Source: an uncultured Pseudomonas sp.
Lineage (GTDB): Bacteria; Pseudomonadota; Gammaproteobacteria; Pseudomonadales; Pseudomonadaceae
Length of the DNA stretch: 64,000 nucleotides
Direction: 5' to 3'
Assembly: GCF_946885955.1 (NCBI RefSeq)
Contig: NZ_CAMPHI010000001.1
Span: 62,001 to 126,000 of the forward strand
Position numbers and translations under genes: made by a program. Shown here one piece after another: positions 30,771 through 41,600 of this stretch. The notes below the pieces were generated by a model that was given only the letters and a program-made list of their open reading frames with translations, was not told the DNA's origin and ran no database searches. Within the stretch, counting starts at the first letter, position 1. Each line of letters starts with the position of its first letter.

Positions 30771-31720
30771 TGCCCACCCTCCTGGTTATCGGTCGCAGTT
30801 GCTGGCGCGCTGTCGGCGGCCTGCCGCGCCTGCTCCAGCGCCTTGCGGTCGGCCGCTTCCTGGGCCTGCGCCGAGTCGGTGGCGCGCTGTTCCGGGCTGC
30901 GCGGGTCGGTGAACACCAGCAGCATGTAGCGGGTGCGGTTGAGGTTGGCGGTCGGCGTCGCGCGAACGATGGCGAACGGCTGGCCGGAGTCGTGAATCAC
31001 CTCGGTGACCGTGGCCACCGGGTAGCCCGAGGGGAAGCGCTGGCCCAGCCCCGAGCTGACCAGCAAATCGCCTTCTTTGATATCCGCGGTATCGGCCACA
31101 TGGCGCAATTCCAGGCGCTCCGGGTTACCGGTACCGCTGGCGATGGCGCGCAAGCCGTTGCGATTGACCTGTACCGGAATGCTGTGGGTGGTGTCGGTCA
31201 ACAGCAACACCCGCGAGGTATAGGGCATCACCTCGACCACCTGGCCCATCAGGCCGCGCGCGTCCAGCACCGGCTGGCCGAGCAGCACACCGTCCTTGCT
31301 GCCCTTGTCGATCAGGATTCGGTGGGTGAAGGGGTTGGGGTCGATACCGATCAATTCGGTGGCGAGCACGTCGTCGTCGACCAGCGCGGAGGAGTTGAGC
31401 AGCTCGCGCAGGCGCACGTTCTGTTCGGTCAATGCGGCGAGCTTCTGCAAGCGACGCTGCATCATCAGCTGCTCTGCCTTGAGCCGTTCGTTCTCGGCGG
31501 TCAGTTCGCTGCGCGAACTCAGCTCCTCGGTCGCGCTCTCCCAAAGCGTCACCGGCAAGCGCCCGAGCCAGTAGATGGGTTCGACAATCAAACCCAACTG
31601 GCTGCGCAGCGGTTTTAGCACGGCAAAACGCGCATCCACCACCATCAACCCAGCCGAAAGCACGGCGAGCACCAGCAGACGCACACCGAGCGAAGGACCT
31701 TTGGCAAATAGCGGTTTAAT
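30767..31720 (-). CDS. mreC: Rod shape-determining protein MreC (probable ATT start)
   Basis: Bitopic elongasome scaffold that links MreB filaments to periplasmic wall synthases. About 317 residues: short cytoplasmic tail, membrane helix (around LLVLAVLSAGLMVV), coiled coil (ELTAENERLKAEQLMMQRRL) and the beta-barrel C-terminal domain, ending in a Gln/Ala-rich tail. The first standard start codon, GTG 31684, has no Shine-Dalgarno and would drop KPLFAKGPSLG, which looks like the conserved family N-terminus. An in-frame ATT at 31720 has GAGGAG exactly 6 bases upstream; I take it as the start. No in-frame ATG, GTG or TTG precedes it nearby. Confidence 0.9.
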   Translation of the reverse strand: MKPLFAKGPSLGVRLLVLAVLSAGLMVVDARFAVLKPLRSQLGLIVEPIYWLGRLPVTLWESATEELSSRSELTAENERLKAEQLMMQRRLQKLAALTEQNVRLRELLNSSALVDDDVLATELIGIDPNPFTHRILIDKGSKDGVLLGQPVLDARGLMGQVVEVMPYTSRVLLLTDTTHSIPVQVNRNGLRAIASGTGNPERLELRHVADTADIKEGDLLVSSGLGQRFPSGYPVATVTEVIHDSGQPFAIVRATPTANLNRTRYMLLVFTDPRSPEQRATDSAQAQEAADRKALEQARQAADSAPATATDNQEGGQ

Positions 31721-31737
31721 GGCGAGCTCCTCGCAGC

Positions 31738-31816
31738 GGCAAGCTTCGAGCTGTCAGCGACAAGCTGAAGCGGGGCACTGGTCGTCCAACCTTGCAGCTT
31801 CTGGCTTGTCGCTTGC
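31738..31816. repeat. Intergenic repeat, family F, in the mreB-mreC gap
   Basis: Imperfect inverted repeat: a left arm around AAGCTTCGAGCTGTCAGCG and a right arm CTTGCAGCTTCTGGCTTGTC share AGCGACAAGC in opposite orientation. It resembles the 21717-21790 repeat and fills the 99-bp gap inside the mre operon. Confidence 0.6.
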
Positions 31817-31819
31817 GGC

Positions 31820-33164
<1,345 letters not shown>

Positions 33165-33452
33165 ATGGCGCTTGACCGCTCCGACGTGGAGAAAATCGCC
33201 CATCTGGCCCGACTGGGTGTGAACGACGACGACATTCCGCGCACCACCGAGGCACTCAACAGCATTCTCGGCCTGGTCGACCAGATGCAGGCGGTCGACA
33301 CCGACGGCATCGAACCCCTGGCCCACCCGCTGGAAGCTACCCAGCGTCTGCGCGCCGACGTGGTGACCGAAGAAAATCATCGCGACGCCTACCAAGCCAT
33401 CGCCCCGGCCGTGGAAGACGGCCTGTATCTGGTTCCCAAGGTGATTGAGTAA
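33165..33452 (+). CDS. gatC: Asp/Glu-tRNA amidotransferase subunit C (GatC)
   Basis: Small stabilising subunit of the GatCAB amidotransferase which converts misacylated Glu-tRNA(Gln) or Asp-tRNA(Asn) to the amide. It has 95 residues with the family opening [16 protein letters not shown] and the [17 protein letters not shown] belt. It overlaps the gatA start by one base (TAATG). Confidence 0.95.
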   Translation: MALDRSDVEKIAHLARLGVNDDDIPRTTEALNSILGLVDQMQAVDTDGIEPLAHPLEATQRLRADVVTEENHRDAYQAIAPAVEDGLYLVPKVIE

Positions 33453-34903
33453 TGCATCGACTGACCCTGGCGGAAATCGCCCGCGCCCTGAGCGCCAAAC
33501 AATTCTCCGCGGTGGAGCTGACCCGTGAACTGCTGGCGCGCATCGAGCGACTCGACCCGCAGCTCAACAGCTTTATCAGCGTCACCGAAGAACTGGCCCT
33601 GAGCCAGGCCGCGGCCGCCGACGCCCGCCGCGCCGCCGGCGAAAACGGCGCCCTGCTCGGCGCGCCGATCGGCCACAAGGATCTGTTTTGCACCAAGGAT
33701 GTGCTGACCAGCTGCGGCTCGAAGATCCTCACCGGTTTCAAGGCGCCCTACGACGCCACCGTGGTCGAGAAACTCGCCGCCGCCGGCAGCGTGACCCTGG
33801 GCAAGCTGAACATGGACGAATTCGCCATGGGCTCGGCCAACGAGTCGAGCCACTACGGCCCGGTGAAAAACCCCTGGGATCTGACCCGCGTACCGGGTGG
33901 CTCCTCGGGCGGCTCGGCGGCGGCAATCGCCGCGGGCCTGCTGCCGGCCGCCACCGGCACCGACACCGGCGGCTCGATCCGCCAGCCGGCGGCGCTGACC
34001 AACCTCACCGGGATCAAGCCGACCTACGGCCGTGTCTCGCGCTGGGGCATGATTGCCTACGCCTCGAGCCTCGATCAGGGCGGTCCATTGGCGCGCACCG
34101 CCGAAGACTGCGCACTGATGCTGCAAGCCATGGCAGGCTTCGACCCCAAGGACTCCACCAGCGTCGACCAACCGGTGGACGACTACCTGGCCAGCCTGAG
34201 CCAGCCGCTGAACGGCCTGCGCATCGGTCTACCCAAGGAATACTTCGGCAGCGGCCTCGACAGCCGTATCGCCGATACGGTGATGGCGGCGGTCGAGGAG
34301 CTGAAAAAACTCGGCGCGACCATCAAGGAAATCAGCCTGCCGAACATGCAGCATGCAATTCCTGCTTATTACGTGATCGCACCGGCAGAGGCCAGTTCCA
34401 ACCTGTCGCGCTTCGACGGCGTGCGCTTCGGCTACCGCTGCGAAAACCCGGTCAACCTCGAAGACCTGTACAAGCGCTCCCGTGGCGAAGGCTTCGGCGC
34501 CGAGGTCAAACGCCGCATTATGGTCGGCACCTACGCGCTATCCGCCGGTTACTACGACGCCTATTACCTCAAGGCGCAGAAGGTTCGCCGGTTGATCAAG
34601 AACGACTTCGTCGCCGCTTTCAACGATGTCGACGTGATTCTCGGCCCCACCACACCGAACCTGGCCTGGAAGCTCGGCGAGAAGAACCACGATCCGGTCG
34701 CCGCCTACCTTGAAGACATCTACACCATCACCGCCAACCTCGCCGGCATCCCCGGCCTGTCGATGCCGGCCGGCTTCGTCGATGGTTTGCCGGTGGGTGT
34801 ACAACTGCTCGCCCCTTACTTCCAGGAAGGCCGCCTGCTCAACGTCGCCCACCAGTACCAACAGGTCACTGACTGGCACACACAAGCTCCGGCTGGATTC
34901 TGA
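33452..34903 (+). CDS. gatA: Asp/Glu-tRNA amidotransferase subunit A (GatA)
   Basis: Amidase-signature subunit that hydrolyses glutamine and channels ammonia to GatB. It has 483 residues. The Ser-cisSer-Lys triad is intact: K76 in IGHKDLFC, S151 in [12 protein letters not shown] and S175 in [11 protein letters not shown]. It overlaps gatC by one base and is followed by gatB after 11 bp, the standard gatCAB operon. Confidence 0.97.
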   Translation: MHRLTLAEIARALSAKQFSAVELTRELLARIERLDPQLNSFISVTEELALSQAAAADARRAAGENGALLGAPIGHKDLFCTKDVLTSCGSKILTGFKAPYDATVVEKLAAAGSVTLGKLNMDEFAMGSANESSHYGPVKNPWDLTRVPGGSSGGSAAAIAAGLLPAATGTDTGGSIRQPAALTNLTGIKPTYGRVSRWGMIAYASSLDQGGPLARTAEDCALMLQAMAGFDPKDSTSVDQPVDDYLASLSQPLNGLRIGLPKEYFGSGLDSRIADTVMAAVEELKKLGATIKEISLPNMQHAIPAYYVIAPAEASSNLSRFDGVRFGYRCENPVNLEDLYKRSRGEGFGAEVKRRIMVGTYALSAGYYDAYYLKAQKVRRLIKNDFVAAFNDVDVILGPTTPNLAWKLGEKNHDPVAAYLEDIYTITANLAGIPGLSMPAGFVDGLPVGVQLLAPYFQEGRLLNVAHQYQQVTDWHTQAPAGF

Positions 34904-34914
34904 GGACGACACGC

Positions 34915-36363
34915 ATGCAATGGGAAACCGTAATCGGGCTGGAAATCCACGCCCAGCTCAGCACCCAATCGAAGATTTTTTCCGCCAGCGCCATCGCCTT
35001 CGGCGCCGAGCCCAATACCCAGGCCAGCCTGATCGACCTCGGCATGCCCGGCACCCTGCCGGTGCTGAATGCCGAAGCGGTGCGCATGGCCTGCAAGTTC
35101 GGCCTGGCGATCGATGCGCATATCGCGCCGCAGAACGTCTTCGCCCGTAAGAACTACTTCTACCCGGACCTGCCCAAGGGCTACCAGACCAGCCAGATGG
35201 ATCACCCCATCGTCGGCAAGGGCTTCCTCGACATCACCCTGGAAGACGGCACCAGCAAGCGCATCGGCATCACCCGCGCGCATCTGGAAGAAGACGCCGG
35301 CAAGAGCCTGCACGAAGACTTCCATGGGATGAGCGGCATCGACCTCAACCGCGCCGGCACGCCGCTGCTGGAGATCGTTTCCGAGCCGGATATCCGCTCG
35401 GCCAAGGAAGCCGTGGCCTATGTCAAAGCCATCCATGCCCTGGTGCGCTACCTGGGCATCTGCGACGGCAATATGGCCGAAGGCTCGCTGCGCTGCGACT
35501 GCAACGTCTCGGTACGGCCGAAGGGCCAGGCCGAATTTGGCACCCGCGCCGAGATCAAGAACGTCAACTCCTTCCGTTTTATCGAGAAGGCGATCAACCA
35601 CGAAGTGCAGCGGCAGATCGAGCTGATCGAGGACGGCGGCAAGGTGGTGCAGGAAACCCGCCTGTACGACCCGAACAAGGACCAGACCCGCTCCATGCGC
35701 AGCAAGGAAGAAGCCAACGATTACCGTTACTTCCCCTGCCCGGATCTGCTGCCGGTGGTGATCGAGCAAAGCTTCCTCGACGAAATCCGCGCCAGCCTGC
35801 CGGAATTGCCGGTACAGAAGCGCGAGCGTTTCGAAAGCCAGTTCGGCCTATCCGCCTACGACGCCAACGTACTGGCCGCCAGTCGCGAACTGGCCGACTA
35901 CTTCGAGGCGGTCAACGGCGTGTGCGGCGATGCCAAGCTGGCGGCCAACTGGGTGATGGGCGAACTGTCCAGCCTGCTCAACAAGGACAACCTGGAAATC
36001 GAGCAGTCGCCAGTGTCCGCCGAGCAGCTGGGCGGGATGATCCTGCGGATCAAGGACAACACCATCAGCGGCAAGATCGCCAAGATGGTCTTCGAGGCCC
36101 TCGCCGCTGGCGAAGGCGCGAGCGCCGATGAAGTGATCGAGAGCAAGGGCCTCAAGCAGGTCACCGACTCCGGCGCCATCGAGGCGATGCTCGACGAAGT
36201 GCTGGCGGCCAACGCCGAGCAGGTCGAACAGTACCGTGCCAGCGACGAAGCCAAGCGCGGCAAGATGTTCGGCTTCTTCGTCGGCCAGGCGATGAAGGCC
36301 TCGAAAGGCAAGGCCAACCCCGGCCAGGTGAACGAACTGCTGAAGAAAAAACTCGAAGGCTGA
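34915..36363 (+). CDS. gatB: Asp/Glu-tRNA amidotransferase subunit B (GatB)
   Basis: Kinase/transamidase subunit which activates the tRNA-bound Asp or Glu and adds ammonia. It has 482 residues: the N-terminal cradle domain opens [20 protein letters not shown] and contains [10 protein letters not shown] and [14 protein letters not shown]; the C-terminal helical and YqeY-like tail domain (about 330-482) contacts tRNA. A terminator-like hairpin follows 21 bp after the stop. Confidence 0.97.
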   Translation: MQWETVIGLEIHAQLSTQSKIFSASAIAFGAEPNTQASLIDLGMPGTLPVLNAEAVRMACKFGLAIDAHIAPQNVFARKNYFYPDLPKGYQTSQMDHPIVGKGFLDITLEDGTSKRIGITRAHLEEDAGKSLHEDFHGMSGIDLNRAGTPLLEIVSEPDIRSAKEAVAYVKAIHALVRYLGICDGNMAEGSLRCDCNVSVRPKGQAEFGTRAEIKNVNSFRFIEKAINHEVQRQIELIEDGGKVVQETRLYDPNKDQTRSMRSKEEANDYRYFPCPDLLPVVIEQSFLDEIRASLPELPVQKRERFESQFGLSAYDANVLAASRELADYFEAVNGVCGDAKLAANWVMGELSSLLNKDNLEIEQSPVSAEQLGGMILRIKDNTISGKIAKMVFEALAAGEGASADEVIESKGLKQVTDSGAIEAMLDEVLAANAEQVEQYRASDEAKRGKMFGFFVGQAMKASKGKANPGQVNELLKKKLEG

Positions 36364-36384
36364 GCCTTCCAATGGCACCGATCG

Positions 36385-36404
36385 ACGCCGGGCTTGCCCG
36401 GCGT
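36385..36404 (+). terminator. Terminator-like hairpin after gatB
   Basis: ACGCCGGGCTTGCCCGGCGT is a perfect palindrome with an 8-bp stem and CTTG loop, followed by TCGTCT. The stem is strong but the T-run is poor, so it may be a weak or Rho-assisted terminator. Confidence 0.5.
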
Positions 36405-36426
36405 TCGTCTATCAGGAGGATCGGCG

Positions 36427-36879
36427 ATGCTTACTCGTAGCCCGGACGCAATCCGGCAACAAGCGAACCCCCGGATTGCATCCGGGCTACGGAGATTCAC
36501 GTCACTGCGCCATGGCCTGATCCTGGCTGCCCTATCAACCCTGCTCGCCGGTTGCGCCAGCCCAGGTCGGATCGACCTGCAGGGTTACCGCGCCGAGGGG
36601 CTGGCGTCCTACTACGGCGCCAGGCATCACGGCAGAAAAACCGCCAGCGGCGAGCGCTTCGACCAGCATGCCCTGACCGCTGCGCACCGCAGCCTGCCGT
36701 TCGGCAGCCGGGTACAGGTGACCAACCTGGGTAATGGCAAAAGCGTGGTGGTGCGCATCAATGACCGCGGCCCTTATGCCAGAGGCCGGATCATCGACCT
36801 CTCGCAAAAGGCCGCCGAACAACTCGACATGCTGCGCGATGGCGTGGCGCGGGTGCGCGTGGAGCAATTGGCCGAGTGA
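36427..36879 (+). CDS. RlpA-like DPBB lipoprotein with REP-encoded N-terminal segment
   Basis: A 150-residue lipoprotein. From residue 24 the sequence runs into a hydrophobic signal segment and lipobox LAGC with lipidated C43, then a double-psi beta-barrel domain: [33 protein letters not shown] and [16 protein letters not shown]. RlpA proteins are septal lytic transglycosylases acting on denuded glycan; this one is short and has no SPOR domain. ATG 36427 has AGGAGG 6 bases upstream. Codons 4-22 are a REP inverted pair, giving an unusual cytoplasmic n-region ([18 protein letters not shown]) before the signal helix. Confidence 0.85.
   Translation: MLTRSPDAIRQQANPRIASGLRRFTSLRHGLILAALSTLLAGCASPGRIDLQGYRAEGLASYYGARHHGRKTASGERFDQHALTAAHRSLPFGSRVQVTNLGNGKSVVVRINDRGPYARGRIIDLSQKAAEQLDMLRDGVARVRVEQLAE
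36437..36490. repeat. Paired REP element (family B) inside a coding region
   Basis: Arms 36437-36456 (GTAGCCCGGACGCAATCCGG) and 36471-36490 are reverse complements at 19 of 20 positions. Each folds as CCCGGAT/ATCCGGG behind a GTAG head. The 3' arm is identical over 20 bases to 54660-54679. Confidence 0.92.
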
Positions 36880-36979
36880 ACACAGCCGTTTACAAAGAAC
36901 CCGCAGACTCCGCTGCTCACCCGCTGGCATACCGCGTGCCGTTGATTAAACTAGCCGCACTTTTTTGGAGCCCTAAGCA

Positions 36980-38071
<1,092 letters not shown>

Positions 38072-38091
38072 ACCCAGCCCCGGAGAAGCCC

Positions 38092-38484
38092 ATGAGCGAT
38101 ACCCACAAAGATGGCCTGCAGGTGCGCCGCGAGGTCATGGGCGATGCCTTCGTCGACCGCGCCCTGGACACCGCCACGGACTTCACCCAGCCGCTGCAAG
38201 ACTTCGTCAATGCGCACGCCTGGGGCGCGGTATGGACCCGCGAAGGGCTGGACCGCAGGACGCGGAGCCTGATCACCCTGACGGCACTGACTGCACTGAA
38301 GTGCCCGCAGGAGCTCAAGGGCCATGTGCGCGGCGCGTTGAACAATGGCTGCACACTCGAGGAAATCCGCGAAACCCTGCTGCACTGCGCGGTCTATGCC
38401 GGGGTGCCGGCGGCCATCGACGCGTTTCGCGCGGCGCAGGAGGCGATCGCGGCCTGGCAGACCGACAACCCGGAAACGAAGTGA
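38092..38484 (+). CDS. Carboxymuconolactone decarboxylase family protein (PcaC-like)
   Basis: A 130-residue CMD-family protein closely resembling 4-carboxymuconolactone decarboxylase: GDAFVDRALDTATDFTQPLQ, WTREGLDRRTRSLITLTALTAL and GHVRGALNNGCTLEEIRE. PcaC acts in the protocatechuate branch of the beta-ketoadipate pathway, but no other pca gene is nearby, so the role may differ. The segment TALKCPQELKGH lacks the CxxC redox pair of AhpD-type relatives. It starts 20 bp after the antiporter stop and may be co-transcribed with it. Confidence 0.78.
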   Translation: MSDTHKDGLQVRREVMGDAFVDRALDTATDFTQPLQDFVNAHAWGAVWTREGLDRRTRSLITLTALTALKCPQELKGHVRGALNNGCTLEEIRETLLHCAVYAGVPAAIDAFRAAQEAIAAWQTDNPETK

Positions 38485-38619
38485 TCCGGCTCACAGTTCG
38501 GCATTGACGCATCAAGATCGTCGAGCCGACATAGTGGCCAATTGGGCATAATGCCCCCCATTTTTCGTTACATTCGGTTCGCAGGCGCAAAGCCCGCCAT
38601 ACCACCAGCAAGGATGCTC

Positions 38620-41600
38620 ATGTTCAGCTCGATGAAACGGATCAGCCGTCGCGTATTGGCAGTGTTCGCCCTGGCTTTCTTCGCCATCTTCCGCCTGTTT
38701 CGCTGGCTCCTGGCCGCTTTGGTCGGCCGCTGGCAGCCGCCATTCTGGCTGCGCAAGCTCTGTCAGGGCCTGTGCGCAACAGGTCGCTGGCTGCGCGCCC
38801 GACCGAAGCAGACGGCCCTGACCCTTGCCGGCCTGGCCGTGCTCGGCGGTGCCGGCGGCTATGCCTGGCACTGGTATCAGAACCTGCCGGTTCCCCATAC
38901 GGTGGCGTATTCGGTGCATCAGCCGAAACTCACCCTATACGGCCGCAACGAGCCGCGCATCGACACCCTGCGAGTGGACTTCGCCGAATCCAGCGCGCCG
39001 CTGGAAGCTATCGGCCAACCGATCACAGCCGGCATCGGCATGACGCCCGAGTTGGCGGGCACCTGGCACTGGGCCGACGATCACAACCTGACTTTCACCC
39101 CGGCTGGTGACTGGCCGATCGACCAGGCCTACCACGTCGTGCTCGATCAGGAACGACTGCTGGCCGACGGCGTATTGCTCCAGAACTACGAATTCGATTT
39201 CCGCACCCAGCCGTTCAGCGCCACGCTGGCCCAGCGCGAGCTGTATCAGGACCCGGTAGTGCCGAGCCTGAAGAAGCTGGTGGCGACCTTTCGCTTCTCC
39301 CACCCGGTGGACGAGGACTCCTTCCGCCAACGCGTGTCGGTGGAGCTGGAGCGCGGCCTGGAATACCGCGACAAGGACCAGCCGTCGACCCCGGTCGTCC
39401 GTTTCAGCAAAAACCGTCTGAGGGCCTTCGTACACTCCGCGCCGCTGGCCACCCCACTGGAAAGCGCCACCGTAAGCCTTGGGGTAGAGAAAGGCATCAA
39501 GGCTAGCGACGGCGGCAACGCAACCAGCCAGAGTCTCTACACCTCGGCCACCGTACCCGGGCGCTACCGCCTGAGCTTTGGCAGCAGCGACATTCAGTTC
39601 GTCGACGACGAACGCGGCGACCCCGAGCCGGTGCTGATGTTCACCAGCTCCAGCGCAGTCAGCGACGAAGCCATCGCCGACCAGGTGCAGGCCTGGCTGC
39701 TGCCCGCGCGCAACCCGAACAACGGCGACTATTGGGGGGAGGATCTGGTCACCGAGGAAATCCTGGCCAAGTCCGAACGCCTGAAGCTGAGCCACATTCC
39801 CAGCATCGAGCCGCTGAACAGCCTGCACGCCTTCAAGTTCAAGGCCGCTCCCGGTCGCTACCTGTACGTGAAAGTGGCGGCCAGGGTCGAAGCGGTCGGC
39901 GGCTATCTGGCCAAGGATCCGACCTACAGCCTGGTGCGCATGCCGGCCTACCCGCGCGCGTTGCGCTTTCTCTCCGATGGCACCCTGCTCAGCCTCGGCG
40001 GCGAGCAGCAGCTCGGCTTCATGGCCCGCGGCGTGGCCGGCGCGCAGGTGGAAATCGCCCGTCTGCTGCCGAACCAATTGCACCACCTGATCGACCAGAA
40101 CAGCGGCAGTTTCGCCCGACCAAGCTTTTCCAACGACTATTTCGACCGCCTGGTCGAGCGCATGGACCTGCAACTGCCGCTGAACGCCGACGACCCGGCG
40201 AAAACCCAGTACGGCCACGTCGACCTGGCGCCCTACCTGACCGCCAAGGACGGCCGCCACGGCATCTTCGTGATCAAGCTCAGCGCCCAGGACAACCCGA
40301 GCCGGCAGACCTTCGATTACTACTACGACGATAACCCGACCAACGACCTGCGCTTCGTCGTGGTGACTGACCTCGGCATCATCGCCAAGCGCAGCAGCGA
40401 CGGCAGCCACGACCTGTTCGTGCAATCGCTGAGCAACAGCGGGCCGGTGGCCGGCGCCACGGTCGAGGTGATCGGCCGCAACGGCCTGCCGGTGATCAGC
40501 GGCCAGACCGACGAGAACGGTCAGGCCCACTTCGCCAAGCTCGATGAATTACAGCGCGAGAAGACTCCGCTGATGTACGTGGTCAGCTACGGCAGTGACC
40601 AGTCCTTCCTGCCGGTGGCGCGCAACCAGCACCGCCTCGACCTGTCGCGCTTCGACATTGGCGGCGAATACGACGGCGGCGTGCCGGACCGCCTCAGCGC
40701 CTACCTGTTCAGCGACCGCGGCCTGTATCGTCCCGGCGAAACCGCCCACTTGGGCATGATCGTGCGTAGCGCCGACTGGCGCGGACAGCTGCGCGGCCTG
40801 CCGGTGGAGCTGGATATCCGCGACCCGCGCGGCCAGAGCGTGCTGCGCCAGTCGCTGAAGCTCTCTGCCAGCGGCTTCGAGACCCTCGATTTCACCAGCA
40901 GCGAAGCGGCACCAGCCGGCACCTACAGTGCCACCCTGCGTCTGATCGACGACAACGGCCGCCGCAGCGAACTGGGCAGCACCGAATTCAAGGTGCGTGA
41001 CTTCGAACCGGACCGCATGAAGGTCAAGGTCAGCCTGGCCGAGAAGCCGGTGAAAGGCTGGATCGCCCCTACCGCCGTGCAAGCTCGGCTGAAAGCCATG
41101 CACCTGTTCGGCGCACCGGCCAGCGATCGTCGGGTAACCGCCGAGATGACCCTATCGCCGGCCTATGCGGCGTTCGATGGCTACGGCGACTATCGCTTCC
41201 GCCTCAACAACTCGCTCGGCGACAACAGCACCGAAGAACTGGAAGAAAGCCAGACCGACGCCGACGGCGAAACCAGCTTCGACCTGCGGCTGAATCGCTT
41301 CGCTTCCAGCACCTACCGCCTTACCCTGCTGGCGCGGGTGTTCGAGGCCGAAGGCGGACGTAACGTCGCCGCCCAGAGTAGCCTGATGGTCTCCTCCGCG
41401 CCCTGGCTGGTGGGGGTCAAGAGCGTCGACTCGCTGAGCTACGTGAGCAAGGGCGCCAAGCGCGAGGTGCACTGGCTGGCCATCGGCCCCGACCTCGCGC
41501 CGCTGGCGGTGGACGGCCTGACCACCGAGTTGACCGAGCACCGCTACGTGTCGGTGTTGGTCAAGCAGGCCAACGGCACCTACAAGTACGAATCACGAAT

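Noticed and set aside
38320..38370. AhpD-type peroxidase activity for the CMD-family protein
   Set aside because: The CxxC redox pair of AhpD is missing; the sequence follows the decarboxylase subgroup.
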